64,000 nt of DNA from positions 52,879 to 116,878 of the forward strand of contig NZ_JAHOPF010000007.1 in NCBI RefSeq assembly GCF_019038595.1. The letters run 5' to 3'. This document shows, one piece after another, positions 26,181-35,108 of the stretch. Within the stretch, counting starts at the first letter, position 1; each line of letters opens with the position of its first letter. The notes under the pieces are model-generated. The model had not been told where the DNA came from. It made no database searches and worked only from the letters and a program-made list of their open reading frames with translations. This DNA is from Kaistella soli (GTDB lineage Bacteria; Bacteroidota; Bacteroidia; Flavobacteriales; Weeksellaceae). Both the position numbers and the translations under genes were made by a program.

Positions 26181-26201
26181 TTGTTTTAAGCACTTTTATT
26201 T

Positions 26202-27488
26202 TTAAAAGAGTTCTTTCCGTATAATATTCTGACTTCTTTCCGGTCCTACTGAAACCAGATAAACATTGATGCCGAGATAATTTTCGATAAACTCAATATA
26301 TTTTTTTGCATTTTCTGGAAGTTCATCATAGCTTCTTACCTTGGTGATATCTTCATCCCAGCCCTTCAGTTCTTCGTAGATGGGTTCGTAATTATAAAGT
26401 TTGGTCGTTGATGATGTAAAGTAATCGATGATTTTTCCGTCCTCTGTCTGATATTTTGTCGCAATTTTCAGGGTTGGAATTCCGGAGAGAACATCCAGTT
26501 TCGTGATGACCAAGTTATTGATTCCGTTGATCATGGTAGCGTGTTTCAGAGAAACCAGATCAAGCCAGCCGGTCCTTCTCGGTCTACCGGTGGTTGCACC
26601 GAATTCAAAACCTATCTGTCTTATTTTTTCACCCAGTTCGTTATCGAGTTCTGTTGGAAACGGTCCTTCGCCAACTCTCGTCGTATAAGCTTTAGCCACA
26701 CCAATCAGGTTTTTAAGGCTTGTCGGCGGCACTCCGGCTCCTGAACACACTCCGCCTGTTGTCGGAGATGACGAAGTTACAAACGGATAAGTACCGAAAT
26801 CAATATCCAGCATTGCAGCCTGCGCGCCTTCAAAAAGAATGTTTTTTCCGTCGTGAATAGCCTGATTAAGTTCCACTTCAGTATCCACAATTCTGTCTTT
26901 AAGTTTTTCACCCATTTCCAGGAATTCATTGTAAATCTCTTCAAACTCCAGGGTTGGCTTTTCAAAATATTTCTCGAAAAGTGAATTCTTGATTTTTAGA
27001 TTTTTCTTGATTTTTTCTGCCAAAACATCAGGATTCAAAAGATCAACCATTCTGATTCCAACTCTTGCGATCTTATCTTCGTAGCACGGACCGATTCCTT
27101 TTTTTGTGGTTCCGATGAAAGTTCCTCCCGCTTCTTCTTCGCGGTAAGTATCAAGCAAAATATGATAAGGCATGATGACATGAGCTCTGCGGCTGATAAA
27201 AACATGATCTGTTTTCATTCCTTTTTCTTCAATCTGGGCAATTTCTTTCATGAAGGATTTCGGGTTTACCACCACTCCGTTTGCGATGACGCATTTGCCT
27301 TTGCACTGCAGCACTCCGGAAGGGAGCAAATGCAAAACAAATTTTTCTTCACCGGCATACACCGTGTGCCCTGCGTTATCACCGCCCTGAAAACGAACTA
27401 CATAGTCAGATTTCGCCGATAAAACATCCGTAATTTTACCTTTGCCTTCATCACCATACTGAAGACCAACAACCACATAAGTTGACAT
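26202..27488 (-). CDS. purA: Adenylosuccinate synthase
   Basis: The protein has 428 residues, the usual length. GLQYGDEGKGKITD is at residues 8-21 and GGDNAGHTVY near 35; KKGIGPCYEDK near 130 and TTTGRPRRTGWLD near 297 are also conserved. It joins IMP and aspartate with GTP as the first committed step to AMP. It diverges from hpt, another purine gene, across 170 bp holding promoter boxes for both, so joint regulation is plausible. Confidence 0.97.
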   Translation of the reverse strand: MSTYVVVGLQYGDEGKGKITDVLSAKSDYVVRFQGGDNAGHTVYAGEEKFVLHLLPSGVLQCKGKCVIANGVVVNPKSFMKEIAQIEEKGMKTDHVFISRRAHVIMPYHILLDTYREEEAGGTFIGTTKKGIGPCYEDKIARVGIRMVDLLNPDVLAEKIKKNLKIKNSLFEKYFEKPTLEFEEIYNEFLEMGEKLKDRIVDTEVELNQAIHDGKNILFEGAQAAMLDIDFGTYPFVTSSSPTTGGVCSGAGVPPTSLKNLIGVAKAYTTRVGEGPFPTELDNELGEKIRQIGFEFGATTGRPRRTGWLDLVSLKHATMINGINNLVITKLDVLSGIPTLKIATKYQTEDGKIIDYFTSSTTKLYNYEPIYEELKGWDEDITKVRSYDELPENAKKYIEFIENYLGINVYLVSVGPERSQNIIRKELF

Positions 27489-27512
27489 ATTTTACTTTTT
27501 TTTAGATTTCTA

Positions 27513-27544
27513 CAAAAATAGATTTTATAAAACTTTCCGACAAA
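27513..27544 (-). promoter_or_regulatory. Bacteroidota-type promoter of purA
   Basis: On the minus strand TTTG (27544-27541, within TATTTTTG) and TATTTTTG (27520-27513) are 20 bases apart, a good match to -33 TTTG and -7 TAnnTTTG. It ends 25 bp before the purA start. Confidence 0.6.
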
Positions 27545-27633
27545 AATATACGGGATAAATAACATTTTTTTAACCTAAACCGCGTTCGAAAAAGCTAAAA
27601 AATTTTAATTCAAAAAAATTATTTAAAAAACCT

Positions 27634-27641
27634 TAAATTTG
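27634..27641 (+). promoter_or_regulatory. -7 box of hpt
   Basis: TAAATTTG lies 18 bp before the hpt start, so the leader would be about 10 nt. The -33 region is only weakly matched. Confidence 0.45.
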
Positions 27642-27658
27642 CGCTTTGCAAATAATCT

Positions 27659-28213
27659 ATGGAATCCATTAAAGTTCACGACAAAACCTTTGTTCCTTAT
27701 CTGAAGGACGCAGAAATTCAGGAAATCGTTAAAGCAACCGCACTACAGATTTATGAAGACTATAAAGACGAAACTCCTATATTCATAGGTGTTTTGAACG
27801 GAGTTATCATGTTTTTTTCCGATTTATTAAAACATTATCCCGGGAAATGCGAAATCGCTTTTATCCAGATGAGTTCTTATGCCGGCACACAGTCTACCGG
27901 AATTGTTTATCAGAAAATGGAACTCACGAAAGACATTAAAGACCGCCATATTATTTTGGTGGAGGATATCGTGGACACCGGCAACACGGTGGAAAGCCTT
28001 TTTCAGTATTTTAAAGAAACCCAAAGACCAAAATCGGTTAAACTGGCTACTTTCCTTTTAAAACCTGATGTTTATAAGAAAGACTTCAAAATCGATTATG
28101 TGGGGAAAGAAATACCGAACAAATTCGTATTGGGTTACGGCCTGGATTATGATGAACTGAGCAGAAACCTCAGAGATCTATATCAGCTGGAAGAAGGCCG
28201 TATTAATGAATAA
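27659..28213 (+). CDS. hpt: Hypoxanthine phosphoribosyltransferase
   Basis: The protein has 184 residues. The PRPP-binding loop is VEDIVDTGNTVESL near 100-113; FIGVLNGVIMFFSDLL near 41 and YVGKEIPNKFVLGYGLDYDE near 143 complete the family pattern. It salvages hypoxanthine (and perhaps guanine) to nucleotides. It is followed by adk after 60 bp on the same strand, so both are likely co-transcribed purine genes. Confidence 0.93.
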   Translation: MESIKVHDKTFVPYLKDAEIQEIVKATALQIYEDYKDETPIFIGVLNGVIMFFSDLLKHYPGKCEIAFIQMSSYAGTQSTGIVYQKMELTKDIKDRHIILVEDIVDTGNTVESLFQYFKETQRPKSVKLATFLLKPDVYKKDFKIDYVGKEIPNKFVLGYGLDYDELSRNLRDLYQLEEGRINE

Positions 28214-28273
28214 TAATAATTTTTAAAGTTGAGAAATTAGCTCAACCTTCAAATTCAAATCTAATCTAATAAA

Positions 28274-28852
28274 ATGATAAACATCGTTCTCTTCGGTCCT
28301 CCAGGAAGCGGAAAAGGCACTCAGGCGCAGAATCTGATTGAAAAATTTAATCTTAAGCAAATTTCAACAGGCGATCTGTTCCGGTACAACATGAAAAACG
28401 GTACTGATCTTGGTAAACTTGCTAAATCCTATATCGATAAAGGCGAATTGGTTCCGGATCAGGTAACAACAGACATGCTGGTTGAGGAAGTGAAGAAACC
28501 TACGGATACCAACGGATTTATTTTCGACGGATATCCAAGAACTGCAAACCAGACAGCGGCATTGGAAGAAATTGTAAAAGAAATTCTGAATGATGATATT
28601 TCGGTTTGCCTTTCTTTAGTGGTGAATGACGAAATTTTAGTGGAGCGGCTTTTAAAAAGAGGTGAAACAAGCGGAAGAACTGATGATTCCAATGAAGAGA
28701 TCATCAGAACCCGAATCAAAGAATATTACGCAAAGACCGCTGAAGTAGCGGAACTTTACAAACAGCAGGGTAAATATATTGAAGTAAACGGTGTGGGAGG
28801 AATCGACGAGATTTCCCAGAAACTTTTTGCAGAAGTAGAGAAAATAAAATAA
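28274..28852 (+). CDS. adk: Adenylate kinase
   Basis: The protein has 192 residues, the short form without the zinc-type LID insert, common in Bacteroidota. P-loop GPPGSGKGTQ at 7-16, ISTGDLFR near 35, DGYPRTANQ near 84, and the LID arginines in RGETSGRTDD near 130 are visible. It interconverts AMP, ATP and ADP. The gene lies between hpt and obg on the plus strand. Confidence 0.95.
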   Translation: MINIVLFGPPGSGKGTQAQNLIEKFNLKQISTGDLFRYNMKNGTDLGKLAKSYIDKGELVPDQVTTDMLVEEVKKPTDTNGFIFDGYPRTANQTAALEEIVKEILNDDISVCLSLVVNDEILVERLLKRGETSGRTDDSNEEIIRTRIKEYYAKTAEVAELYKQQGKYIEVNGVGGIDEISQKLFAEVEKIK

Positions 28853-29002
28853 GAGCCGGTAAAAGTAAGATGAGCCAAATTTGGTGACTGTAATAATTCT
28901 ACACTTTTATTTAAGGTTCAAAATAATAATTAAAAAACTGTCAACCCAAAAACTGAATTAATAGTTGATTCATTTTATTTGGCGCTTGGCTCTTGAAATA
29001 CT

Positions 29003-29986
29003 ATGTCAAATTTCGTAGATTACGTAAAAATCCACTGTAAAAGTGGTCATGGCGGTGCCGGTTCAGCGCATCTCCGCCGTGAGAAATATATTCCGAAAGG
29101 CGGTCCCGACGGCGGTGACGGCGGACGCGGCGGCCACGTAATTATGAAAGGAAACGCCCACGAATGGACGCTTTTACCTTTACGTTTCACCCGTCACATC
29201 AAAGCAGAACGCGGACATAACGGCCAGAAAAACCAGTTAACCGGAGCTTACGGTGAAGATGTTTATATCGAAGTTCCCATCGGAACCATTGCCAGAAACG
29301 AGGAAGGTGAAATTATCGCCGAAATCATGGAGGACGGTCAGGAAATCATCATCATGCATGGCGGAAAAGGCGGATTGGGGAATGAACATTTCAAGTCTTC
29401 CACTAACCAAACACCAAGATATGCACAGCCCGGACTTCCCGGTGAAGAAGGTTATGTAACTTTCGAACTAAAGCTTTTAGCTGATGTCGGTCTTGTCGGT
29501 TTCCCGAATGCAGGAAAATCAACGCTTCTTGCAGCAGTATCTGCCGCAAAACCAAAAATAGCAGATTACGCGTTTACCACCCTGACTCCGAATTTGGGAA
29601 TTGTGGATTACCGTAATTACAAATCTTTCGTGATGGCGGATATTCCGGGAATCATCGAAGGAGCTGCGGAAGGTAAAGGCCTCGGTCACCGTTTCTTGAG
29701 ACATATCGAAAGAAACTCCATACTTTTATTTCTGATACCTGCCGATGCTGAAGATTATTTTCAGGAATTTAAAATTCTTGAAAACGAACTGAAAGAATTC
29801 AATCCGGAACTTTTAGATAAAGATTTCATTATTTCTATTTCTAAAGCTGACATGCTGGATGAGGAACTGAAAAATGAAATTTCACAAAAATTCCCGGAAA
29901 ACAGACAGCCGATTTTCTTTTCAGCAATTACTCAGGAAGGACTGATGGAACTGAAGGACGCGATCTGGAAAAAACTCCACGGATAA
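29003..29986 (+). CDS. obg: GTPase Obg/CgtA
   Basis: The protein has 327 residues. The glycine-rich Obg fold ([19 protein letters not shown] and [10 protein letters not shown]) covers residues 1-158; the G domain follows with [20 protein letters not shown] and SKADMLDEE. There is no C-terminal OCT domain, as in many Bacteroidota. It is an essential late factor in 50S ribosome assembly and stress control. A strong terminator follows. Confidence 0.95.
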   Translation: MSNFVDYVKIHCKSGHGGAGSAHLRREKYIPKGGPDGGDGGRGGHVIMKGNAHEWTLLPLRFTRHIKAERGHNGQKNQLTGAYGEDVYIEVPIGTIARNEEGEIIAEIMEDGQEIIIMHGGKGGLGNEHFKSSTNQTPRYAQPGLPGEEGYVTFELKLLADVGLVGFPNAGKSTLLAAVSAAKPKIADYAFTTLTPNLGIVDYRNYKSFVMADIPGIIEGAAEGKGLGHRFLRHIERNSILLFLIPADAEDYFQEFKILENELKEFNPELLDKDFIISISKADMLDEELKNEISQKFPENRQPIFFSAITQEGLMELKDAIWKKLHG

Positions 29987-30006
29987 AATTTTTCTTTTTA
30001 TAACAT

Positions 30007-30045
30007 TAAAAATAGATTTGATCAGTTTCAAATCTATTTTTTTTT
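30007..30045 (+). terminator. Terminator after obg
   Basis: A perfect 12-bp stem AAATAGATTTGA/TCAAATCTATTT with a 6-base loop is followed by a T run, 21 bp after the obg stop. Confidence 0.85.
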
Positions 30046-30081
30046 GGAACAATAATTGAGCTGAATTGTCAAAATGAGATT

Positions 30082-30585
30082 ATGAAATACCTTTTAAGTT
30101 TATTAAGCTTTATCCTGATGATTTCCTGCGCGACACCCAATTCTGCAAAATATTCAAAAATACAGTACGAAGCAGGAGCATGTTTTGGCTTTTGTCCTAT
30201 TTTTAAACTGACCGTTAATCCGGACCGCACTGCAGTAATCGAAGCAGAAAGATTTACCTTCACCGAAGGACGTACAAAAGATGATTTTTCAGGGCAGAAA
30301 GAAGGGACATTCAAAGCAACAATTAAACAGGAAGATTACGATACTCTTATTTCAAAGCTTGATTCACTAAATCTGAATTCACTCAAAGATTATTACGGAA
30401 ACAAGAACGTCACTGACTTACCGACTTCCTATCTTAAGATCACTTTCGCTGACGGAACCGAAAAAAACATTCAGGATTACGGAAAACACGGAACCGAAAA
30501 ACTGCGCGAACTTTACACCTTCATCGAAGATATGCGAAAATCCCAGACCTGGACAAAAGTAAAGCAAGGACAAAAAACACACTGA
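30082..30585 (+). CDS. Lipoprotein of the DUF6438 type
   Basis: The protein has 167 residues. The signal LLSLLSFILMISC sets the lipid cysteine at 16. The core carries ACFGFCPIFKLTV near 32-44, with two cysteines three residues apart, then alternating strands (TAVIEAERFTF, EGTFKATI) and a long helix at the end, the pattern I associate with DUF6438. Function is unknown. It stands alone between obg and the helicase gene. Confidence 0.7.
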   Translation: MKYLLSLLSFILMISCATPNSAKYSKIQYEAGACFGFCPIFKLTVNPDRTAVIEAERFTFTEGRTKDDFSGQKEGTFKATIKQEDYDTLISKLDSLNLNSLKDYYGNKNVTDLPTSYLKITFADGTEKNIQDYGKHGTEKLRELYTFIEDMRKSQTWTKVKQGQKTH

Positions 30586-30641
30586 TTTCCAAACACTTAT
30601 AAATGAATTTAACACTTCCAGACTGCTAAATTAATTTACAC

Positions 30642-30649
30642 TATCTTTG
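30642..30649 (+). promoter_or_regulatory. -7 box of the rhlE-type helicase gene
   Basis: TATCTTTGCA is the most typical form of the Bacteroidota -7 box. It implies a 5' leader of about 165 nt before the TTG start at 30820. Confidence 0.5.
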
Positions 30650-30655
30650 CACCAC

Positions 30656-30819
30656 AAAATTCTTGTTCACGGAAGGATTTTTTATGAACGATGTCATTCT
30701 TGATGAATCCGCATCCTGCGGAACACTTAAAATTTTACGGAATTTTTCGATTCATTCCTTCGTTACATTATAAAAAGAATGACGCACAGCTCATTTTATT
30801 TTAATTAAAAACATTTCAT
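30656..30819 (+). promoter_or_regulatory. Structured 5' leader of the DEAD-box helicase gene
   Basis: The leader can fold on itself: GTCATTCTT (30693-30701) pairs with AAGAATGAC (30775-30783), ATGAATC (30703-30709) with GATTCAT (30749-30755), and CCGCA-TCC-TGCGG (30709-30721) forms a competing hairpin. It also holds a 29-codon frame (30684-30773) behind GGAAGGA, a rare good Shine-Dalgarno for this phylum. Leader-based control such as cold response is an inference. Confidence 0.4.
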
Positions 30820-32073
30820 TTGAATTTTACCGACTTACAATTAATCGACCCTATCGCAAAAGCGTTACAGGAAGAAGGTTATACACAACCAACCCCAATT
30901 CAGGAACAGGCAATCCCAAGCATTTTACAAGGCAGAGATTTACTCGGAACCGCACAGACAGGAACCGGAAAAACTGCAGCATTTGCAATTCCTATCTTAC
31001 AGAATTTAACCCAGAAAAACCTCAGAAACAATCAGATCAAAGCGTTGATCTTAACGCCTACCAGAGAGTTGGCGATTCAGATCGAGGAAAGCTTCAACGC
31101 ATACGGAAGACACTTAAAGATGAGAAATCTTGTCGTTTTCGGCGGGGTAAAACAGGGCGCTCAGGAAGCTGCTCTTAAAAGAGGCGTAGATATTCTCGTG
31201 GCAACTCCGGGAAGACTTTTAGATTTTATTTCCCAGGGAATTATTTCACTCAAAAATTTAGAAATCTTCGTACTCGATGAAGCAGACAGAATGTTGGACA
31301 TGGGTTTTGTACACGATGTGAAAAGAATCGTAAAGCTTCTTCCCCAGAAAAGACAAACCTTATTTTTCTCAGCAACGTTTCCTGACGAAATTAAAACGTT
31401 AGCCAATTCCATCCTTAACAATCCTGTGAAAGTTGCCGTTGCACCGGTTTCAGCTACGGCGGATACCATTCAGCAGAAAGTATATTTCGTAGAAAAAGAA
31501 GATAAGCTGGAATTACTGACGCATATTCTTCAGAAAGACATTTCCGATTCGGTGCTGGTATTTTCACGAACCAAACACGGTGCTGATAAAATTGCCAGAA
31601 AACTGCAGTCGCACAAGATTTCCGCTGAAGCTATTCACGGAAACAAATCTCAGAATCAGAGACAGAATGCACTGAATAATTTCAAATCAGGAAAAACAAG
31701 AATCCTCGTTGCGACCGATATTGCCGCAAGAGGAATCGATATTGACGAACTGAAATATGTAGTAAACTTCGAACTTTCTGATGTTTCCGAAACCTATGTT
31801 CACCGTATCGGAAGAACAGGACGTGCGGGAGCTGACGGTTCCTCCATTTCTTTTGTTGACGGACTGGATCTCGTCAACTTAAAAAACACTGAGAAACTTA
31901 TTGGCAAGAAAATTCCTGTTGAAAAAGAACATCCTTTTCACACCGATAATCTGGTGGCTCAAAAAAGGGACTCAAATAACAAACCTTTTCAGCCAAGACC
32001 AAAACCGCAGGCAAAGGAAAATATCGGCTTCAAAAAACCGAAAAATAAAAGTAATTTTTCCAGAAGCAAGTAA
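30820..32073 (+). CDS. DEAD-box RNA helicase, RhlE type
   Basis: The protein has 417 residues. The start codon is TTG, chosen because MNFTDLQLIDPIAKAL is the family N-terminus and no ATG is near. Helicase motifs are complete: TAQTGTGKTAAFAIP near 44, LTPTRELAIQ near 80, VLDEADRMLDMGF near 150, SATFPDEI near 185 and HRIGRTGRAG near 327. The C-terminus is basic (KKPKNKSNFSRSK), for RNA contact. It unwinds short RNA duplexes, probably in ribosome assembly or RNA decay. A long structured leader precedes it. Confidence 0.92.
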   Translation: MNFTDLQLIDPIAKALQEEGYTQPTPIQEQAIPSILQGRDLLGTAQTGTGKTAAFAIPILQNLTQKNLRNNQIKALILTPTRELAIQIEESFNAYGRHLKMRNLVVFGGVKQGAQEAALKRGVDILVATPGRLLDFISQGIISLKNLEIFVLDEADRMLDMGFVHDVKRIVKLLPQKRQTLFFSATFPDEIKTLANSILNNPVKVAVAPVSATADTIQQKVYFVEKEDKLELLTHILQKDISDSVLVFSRTKHGADKIARKLQSHKISAEAIHGNKSQNQRQNALNNFKSGKTRILVATDIAARGIDIDELKYVVNFELSDVSETYVHRIGRTGRAGADGSSISFVDGLDLVNLKNTEKLIGKKIPVEKEHPFHTDNLVAQKRDSNNKPFQPRPKPQAKENIGFKKPKNKSNFSRSK

Positions 32074-32088
32074 GATATTACAATAATA

Positions 32089-32122
32089 AAAAAACCGCAA
32101 AGTTAAACTTTGCGGTTTTTTT
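32089..32122. terminator. Bidirectional terminator between the helicase gene and tatD
   Basis: AACCGCAAAGTT and AACTTTGCGGTT are a perfect 12-bp inverted repeat flanked by A and T runs; it serves both convergent genes and reaches the tatD stop codon. Confidence 0.85.
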
Positions 32123-32888
32123 ATGCCCTGGAGAAAATCCTTTCGGCATTCTCTGTGGTAATTCTGTCGATTTCTGAAAAATCTTTACCGTAAATATTCA
32201 CAAGTTTTCCCGCAACCAAATCAAGGTATGCGCTTTCATTTCTTTTTCCGCGGTGCGGAACCGGCGCAAGATAAGGCGAATCGGTTTCCAGCACGATCTT
32301 GTCTAATGGAATTTCATGAAGAAACTGATCAATCTTTCCGTTTTTGAAAGTCACTACTCCACCGATTCCTAAAATAAAATTCAAATCAATGGCGCGTTTT
32401 GCCTGCTCTAAATTTCCTGAAAAACAGTGGAAAATTCCGCGCAGTTTCGGGTGTTTTTTTCTTTCAAGCACTTCAAAAGTTTCATCAAAGCTTTCCCGCG
32501 TGTGAATCACGATAGGCAGATCTTTCTCAATCGCCCAGTCAATCTGCTGTTCGAATGCTTTGACCTGAATATCCAAAGTGGTTTTGTCCCAATACAGATC
32601 GATCCCGATTTCCCCAATTGCGGGAAAATTTCTTTCACCGAGGTAATTCTCCACAATTTTCAGTTCTTTTTCCCAGGTTTCGGGTTTTACGTAACATGGA
32701 TGCAATCCCATCATGGAAAAAATCTGGCCGGGGTATTCGCTTTCCAGAGCGAGCATTTTTTCGTGGATATCCGAATCGATTGCCGGAAGATAAAATTTTG
32801 AAACGCCTTTACTGAAGGCCCTTTCAATCATTTCCCTGCGGTCTTGATCAAATTCTTCGGAATATAAATGGGTGTGAGTATCGATCAT
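32121..32888 (-). CDS. tatD: TatD family metal-dependent DNase
   Basis: With the ATG at 32888 the protein has 255 residues and begins MIDTHTHLYSEEF, the family start with metal ligands His4 and His6; the longer frame to 32993 adds 35 residues encoded by a repeat element. Further ligands are in AIGEIGIDLYWD near 94, IHTRESFDET near 130, FHCFSG near 155 and LETDSPYLAP near 202. TatD acts on DNA ends or D-aminoacyl substrates; the exact role is debated. Confidence 0.92.
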   Translation of the reverse strand: MIDTHTHLYSEEFDQDRREMIERAFSKGVSKFYLPAIDSDIHEKMLALESEYPGQIFSMMGLHPCYVKPETWEKELKIVENYLGERNFPAIGEIGIDLYWDKTTLDIQVKAFEQQIDWAIEKDLPIVIHTRESFDETFEVLERKKHPKLRGIFHCFSGNLEQAKRAIDLNFILGIGGVVTFKNGKIDQFLHEIPLDKIVLETDSPYLAPVPHRGKRNESAYLDLVAGKLVNIYGKDFSEIDRITTENAERIFSRA

Positions 32889-32906
32889 TATATCTGTTTT
32901 TCTGTA

Positions 32907-32986
32907 TGCAGCCCGACTTGAACGGAGCTCTTTTTGTGCAGCATAGCGGAGCAAAAAAGCGGGAGTGGAAGGCGGATAAAGCTGCC
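32907..32986. repeat. Dispersed intergenic element, copy 2
   Basis: The element begins GCAGCCCGACTTGAACGG and ends GGATAAAGCTGC, with GCAGC/GCTGC as outer stem and a T5/A6 inner stem. It shares its start (GCCC-GA-TTGAA-CGG) and a purine-rich right arm with GCGGGA with the element at 19963-20039. It separates tatD from the GSCFA gene. Confidence 0.5.
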
Positions 32987-32994
32987 CATACAAT

Positions 32995-33945
32995 TTAAAA
33001 TATTTTATGCTTCACTTTTGCCTGCTGAGAAGCGATCCTTTTTTCAACAGTGGAGAGAAATTCCTGATGTTTTGGACTTTTCTCGTCAAAGGTTTTATGC
33101 GATAATGCTTTTGCAATTTTAAAATTTTCTTCCACAAAATCCATGGTTTCGTCTGAAAAAAAAGCGTTCCCGAATTTTTCCCAAATGTACTGAACCGCCT
33201 GCTTATTCGGATGAATTAAATCTTCCTTATAAAAGCGGTAATCGCGCAGGTCATCCATCAGAATCTCATAAACTGGAAGATAGTGGCAGTTTTCAAATTG
33301 CGGCAGAATTTCGTGAATTGCCGAAATTAGCTTTGATTTACTCAGGTTGTTCTCCACCATCCCGTCTTTTGTGTGGCGAACAGGGGAAACGGTAAACAGA
33401 ATCTGCACATTTTCTTTGCAGATATCTTTTAATAAGGTAATGGTTTCGTAAATGGAATCCGTAATTTCCAAATTGGTCAGCAGTCTTTTACTGAAGTACT
33501 TTCCCGGGATTTTGTGACAGTTGGCCACCAGTTTCTGTTTCGGCAGAAATTCATAAATAAATGAGGTTCCGTAAGTAATCACCACCCAATTGGTATTTTG
33601 CAGAAAACGGTTTCCTGCCTCAATATTCTGGTTGATTTTTTCCAGAGTCTGATGCACAAACCTCGAACTGAAACTGCTGTGATGATCCAGAGAAATCATT
33701 TCATCATTAAACTTAATCAACTCCTCCTCTGTATAAAACTCGGCATCGTGAAGTTTTTTCAGCGAATGATTAATGGAATATGGATTGAAAACCGTTCCGA
33801 AGGGATTGTTCAGCGTTTGAATCTGTGCAGTTTTCATCAGATCGGATATTTCTGACGCGAAACATGATCCTATTGAAAAAACATGATCTTCAACTTCAAT
33901 TTTATGGTCGGAATTCGGGATTTCTACTTCGGTGCGGAATTTCAT
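32995..33945 (-). CDS. GSCFA domain protein
   Basis: The protein has 316 residues. The defining motif FSIGSCFASEI is at 27-37, followed by NPFGTVFNPYSI near 47, ITYGTSFIYEF near 120, and LFTVSPVRHTKDG near 182. The fold is GDSL/SGNH-hydrolase-like, so esterase or acyltransferase activity on surface glycans is possible but unproven. No signal peptide is visible. It lies between the prenyl synthase and tatD genes on the same strand. Confidence 0.85.
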   Translation of the reverse strand: MKFRTEVEIPNSDHKIEVEDHVFSIGSCFASEISDLMKTAQIQTLNNPFGTVFNPYSINHSLKKLHDAEFYTEEELIKFNDEMISLDHHSSFSSRFVHQTLEKINQNIEAGNRFLQNTNWVVITYGTSFIYEFLPKQKLVANCHKIPGKYFSKRLLTNLEITDSIYETITLLKDICKENVQILFTVSPVRHTKDGMVENNLSKSKLISAIHEILPQFENCHYLPVYEILMDDLRDYRFYKEDLIHPNKQAVQYIWEKFGNAFFSDETMDFVEENFKIAKALSHKTFDEKSPKHQEFLSTVEKRIASQQAKVKHKIF

Positions 33946-34027
33946 TTTTTAAGGACTGCTGTAAACGTGTTTATTTGATCACGTCTTTTTAAAAATTTAT
34001 TTTGATATCGGAACTGAAAAACTCTTG

Positions 34028-34999
34028 CTAAGACTCTCTTCTCAACAGGTAATTGGCAAGTTCGATGAAAGGTTTTTTTCTCTCGTCCGGAACGTTGATC
34101 TGTTTCAGATAACCCTGTGCGATTTCGTTGTATTTCTGAATCAGATGAAGGGTTTTTTCATCCACTTTTGTACGTCGGAAGATCTTCTCTACACTGTAAA
34201 CTTTATCTACATTATCCGTTTTTTTGGCGTACCAGTATTCCAGTTCTTTGCGCTCTTCTTCAGTGGCGTGCTCTTTTGCCAGAAGATAAAGAACTGTTTT
34301 TTTGTTTTCGTAGATATCTCCTGCATGTTTTTTACCGAACTGTTCCTGATTTCCGAATACGTCGAGGTAGTCATCCATAATCTGGAAAGCAATACCTACA
34401 TTTTTACCGAAATTAAATATCGCTTTTGCGTCTTTAAAATCAGCTCCGGCAATCAACGCTCCGATTTCAAAAGAAGAAGCGCTTAAAACCCCTGTTTTAT
34501 AAGTAATCATACGGATGTAATCGTTGAAAGTTACATCACCTAATGTTTCAAAATTGATGTCGTACTGCTGACCTTCGCAAAGCAGAAGTCCGGTGTGGGT
34601 AAAAACCCTGATGCAGGCTTTGAACAGCTCAGGTTCTAAATCTTCAAAAAACTTATAGGCTTTTAAAAGAAGCGCATCACCGGAAAGAATACCGGTATTG
34701 ATGCCGTGAAGGGTATGAATGGTTGGCTGATTACGTCTTAAAGGAGCCTCATCCATTATATCATCATGAATCAGGGTGAAATTATGAAAAAACTCAATAG
34801 CCAATGCCGGTTTTATGGCTTTCTGCAGATCACCTCCAAACATTTCACTTGCCATCAGGACCATTATCGGACGTAACCTTTTTCCGCCGTGTGAAATAAT
34901 GTAGTTCATCGGATCATAAAGCTCCGCGGGCTTGTCTTTAAATATATATTTATCTACCGCTTTCGCTACGATCTCCTGATATTCGTCTAAAAATTGCAT
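34028..34999 (-). CDS. Polyprenyl (farnesyl/geranylgeranyl-type) diphosphate synthase
   Basis: The protein has 323 residues. The first aspartate-rich motif is IHDDIMDEAPLRR (Asp79, Asp80, Asp83) and the second is IMDDYLDVFG near 206; GGKRLRP at 38-44 binds the substrate diphosphate. Bulky residues F71 and F74 before the first motif suggest a short or medium product (C15-C20), but this needs testing. The product would feed undecaprenyl or quinone synthesis. Confidence 0.9.
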   Translation of the reverse strand: MQFLDEYQEIVAKAVDKYIFKDKPAELYDPMNYIISHGGKRLRPIMVLMASEMFGGDLQKAIKPALAIEFFHNFTLIHDDIMDEAPLRRNQPTIHTLHGINTGILSGDALLLKAYKFFEDLEPELFKACIRVFTHTGLLLCEGQQYDINFETLGDVTFNDYIRMITYKTGVLSASSFEIGALIAGADFKDAKAIFNFGKNVGIAFQIMDDYLDVFGNQEQFGKKHAGDIYENKKTVLYLLAKEHATEEERKELEYWYAKKTDNVDKVYSVEKIFRRTKVDEKTLHLIQKYNEIAQGYLKQINVPDERKKPFIELANYLLRRES

Positions 35000-35059
35000 A
35001 AATTTCTTGTTTGTACAAAATTACAATTTTAAAAAGTTTTTTCCTTAACAATAGAGCAT

Positions 35060-35088
35060 AAAAAAACCACTTTCTGAGAAGTGGTTTT
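35060..35088 (-). terminator. Terminator after the PiT transporter gene
   Basis: AAAACCACTT and AAGTGGTTTT form a perfect 10-bp stem around CTCAGA on the minus strand with a T run after it, 20 bp after the stop. Confidence 0.85.
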
Positions 35089-35108
35089 GTCATATTTAAT
35101 TTTAGTTT

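Noticed and set aside
32889..32993. N-terminal extension of TatD to 32993
   Set aside because: The added 35 residues are encoded by a dispersed repeat element, and the ATG at 32888 gives the conserved MIDTHTH start.
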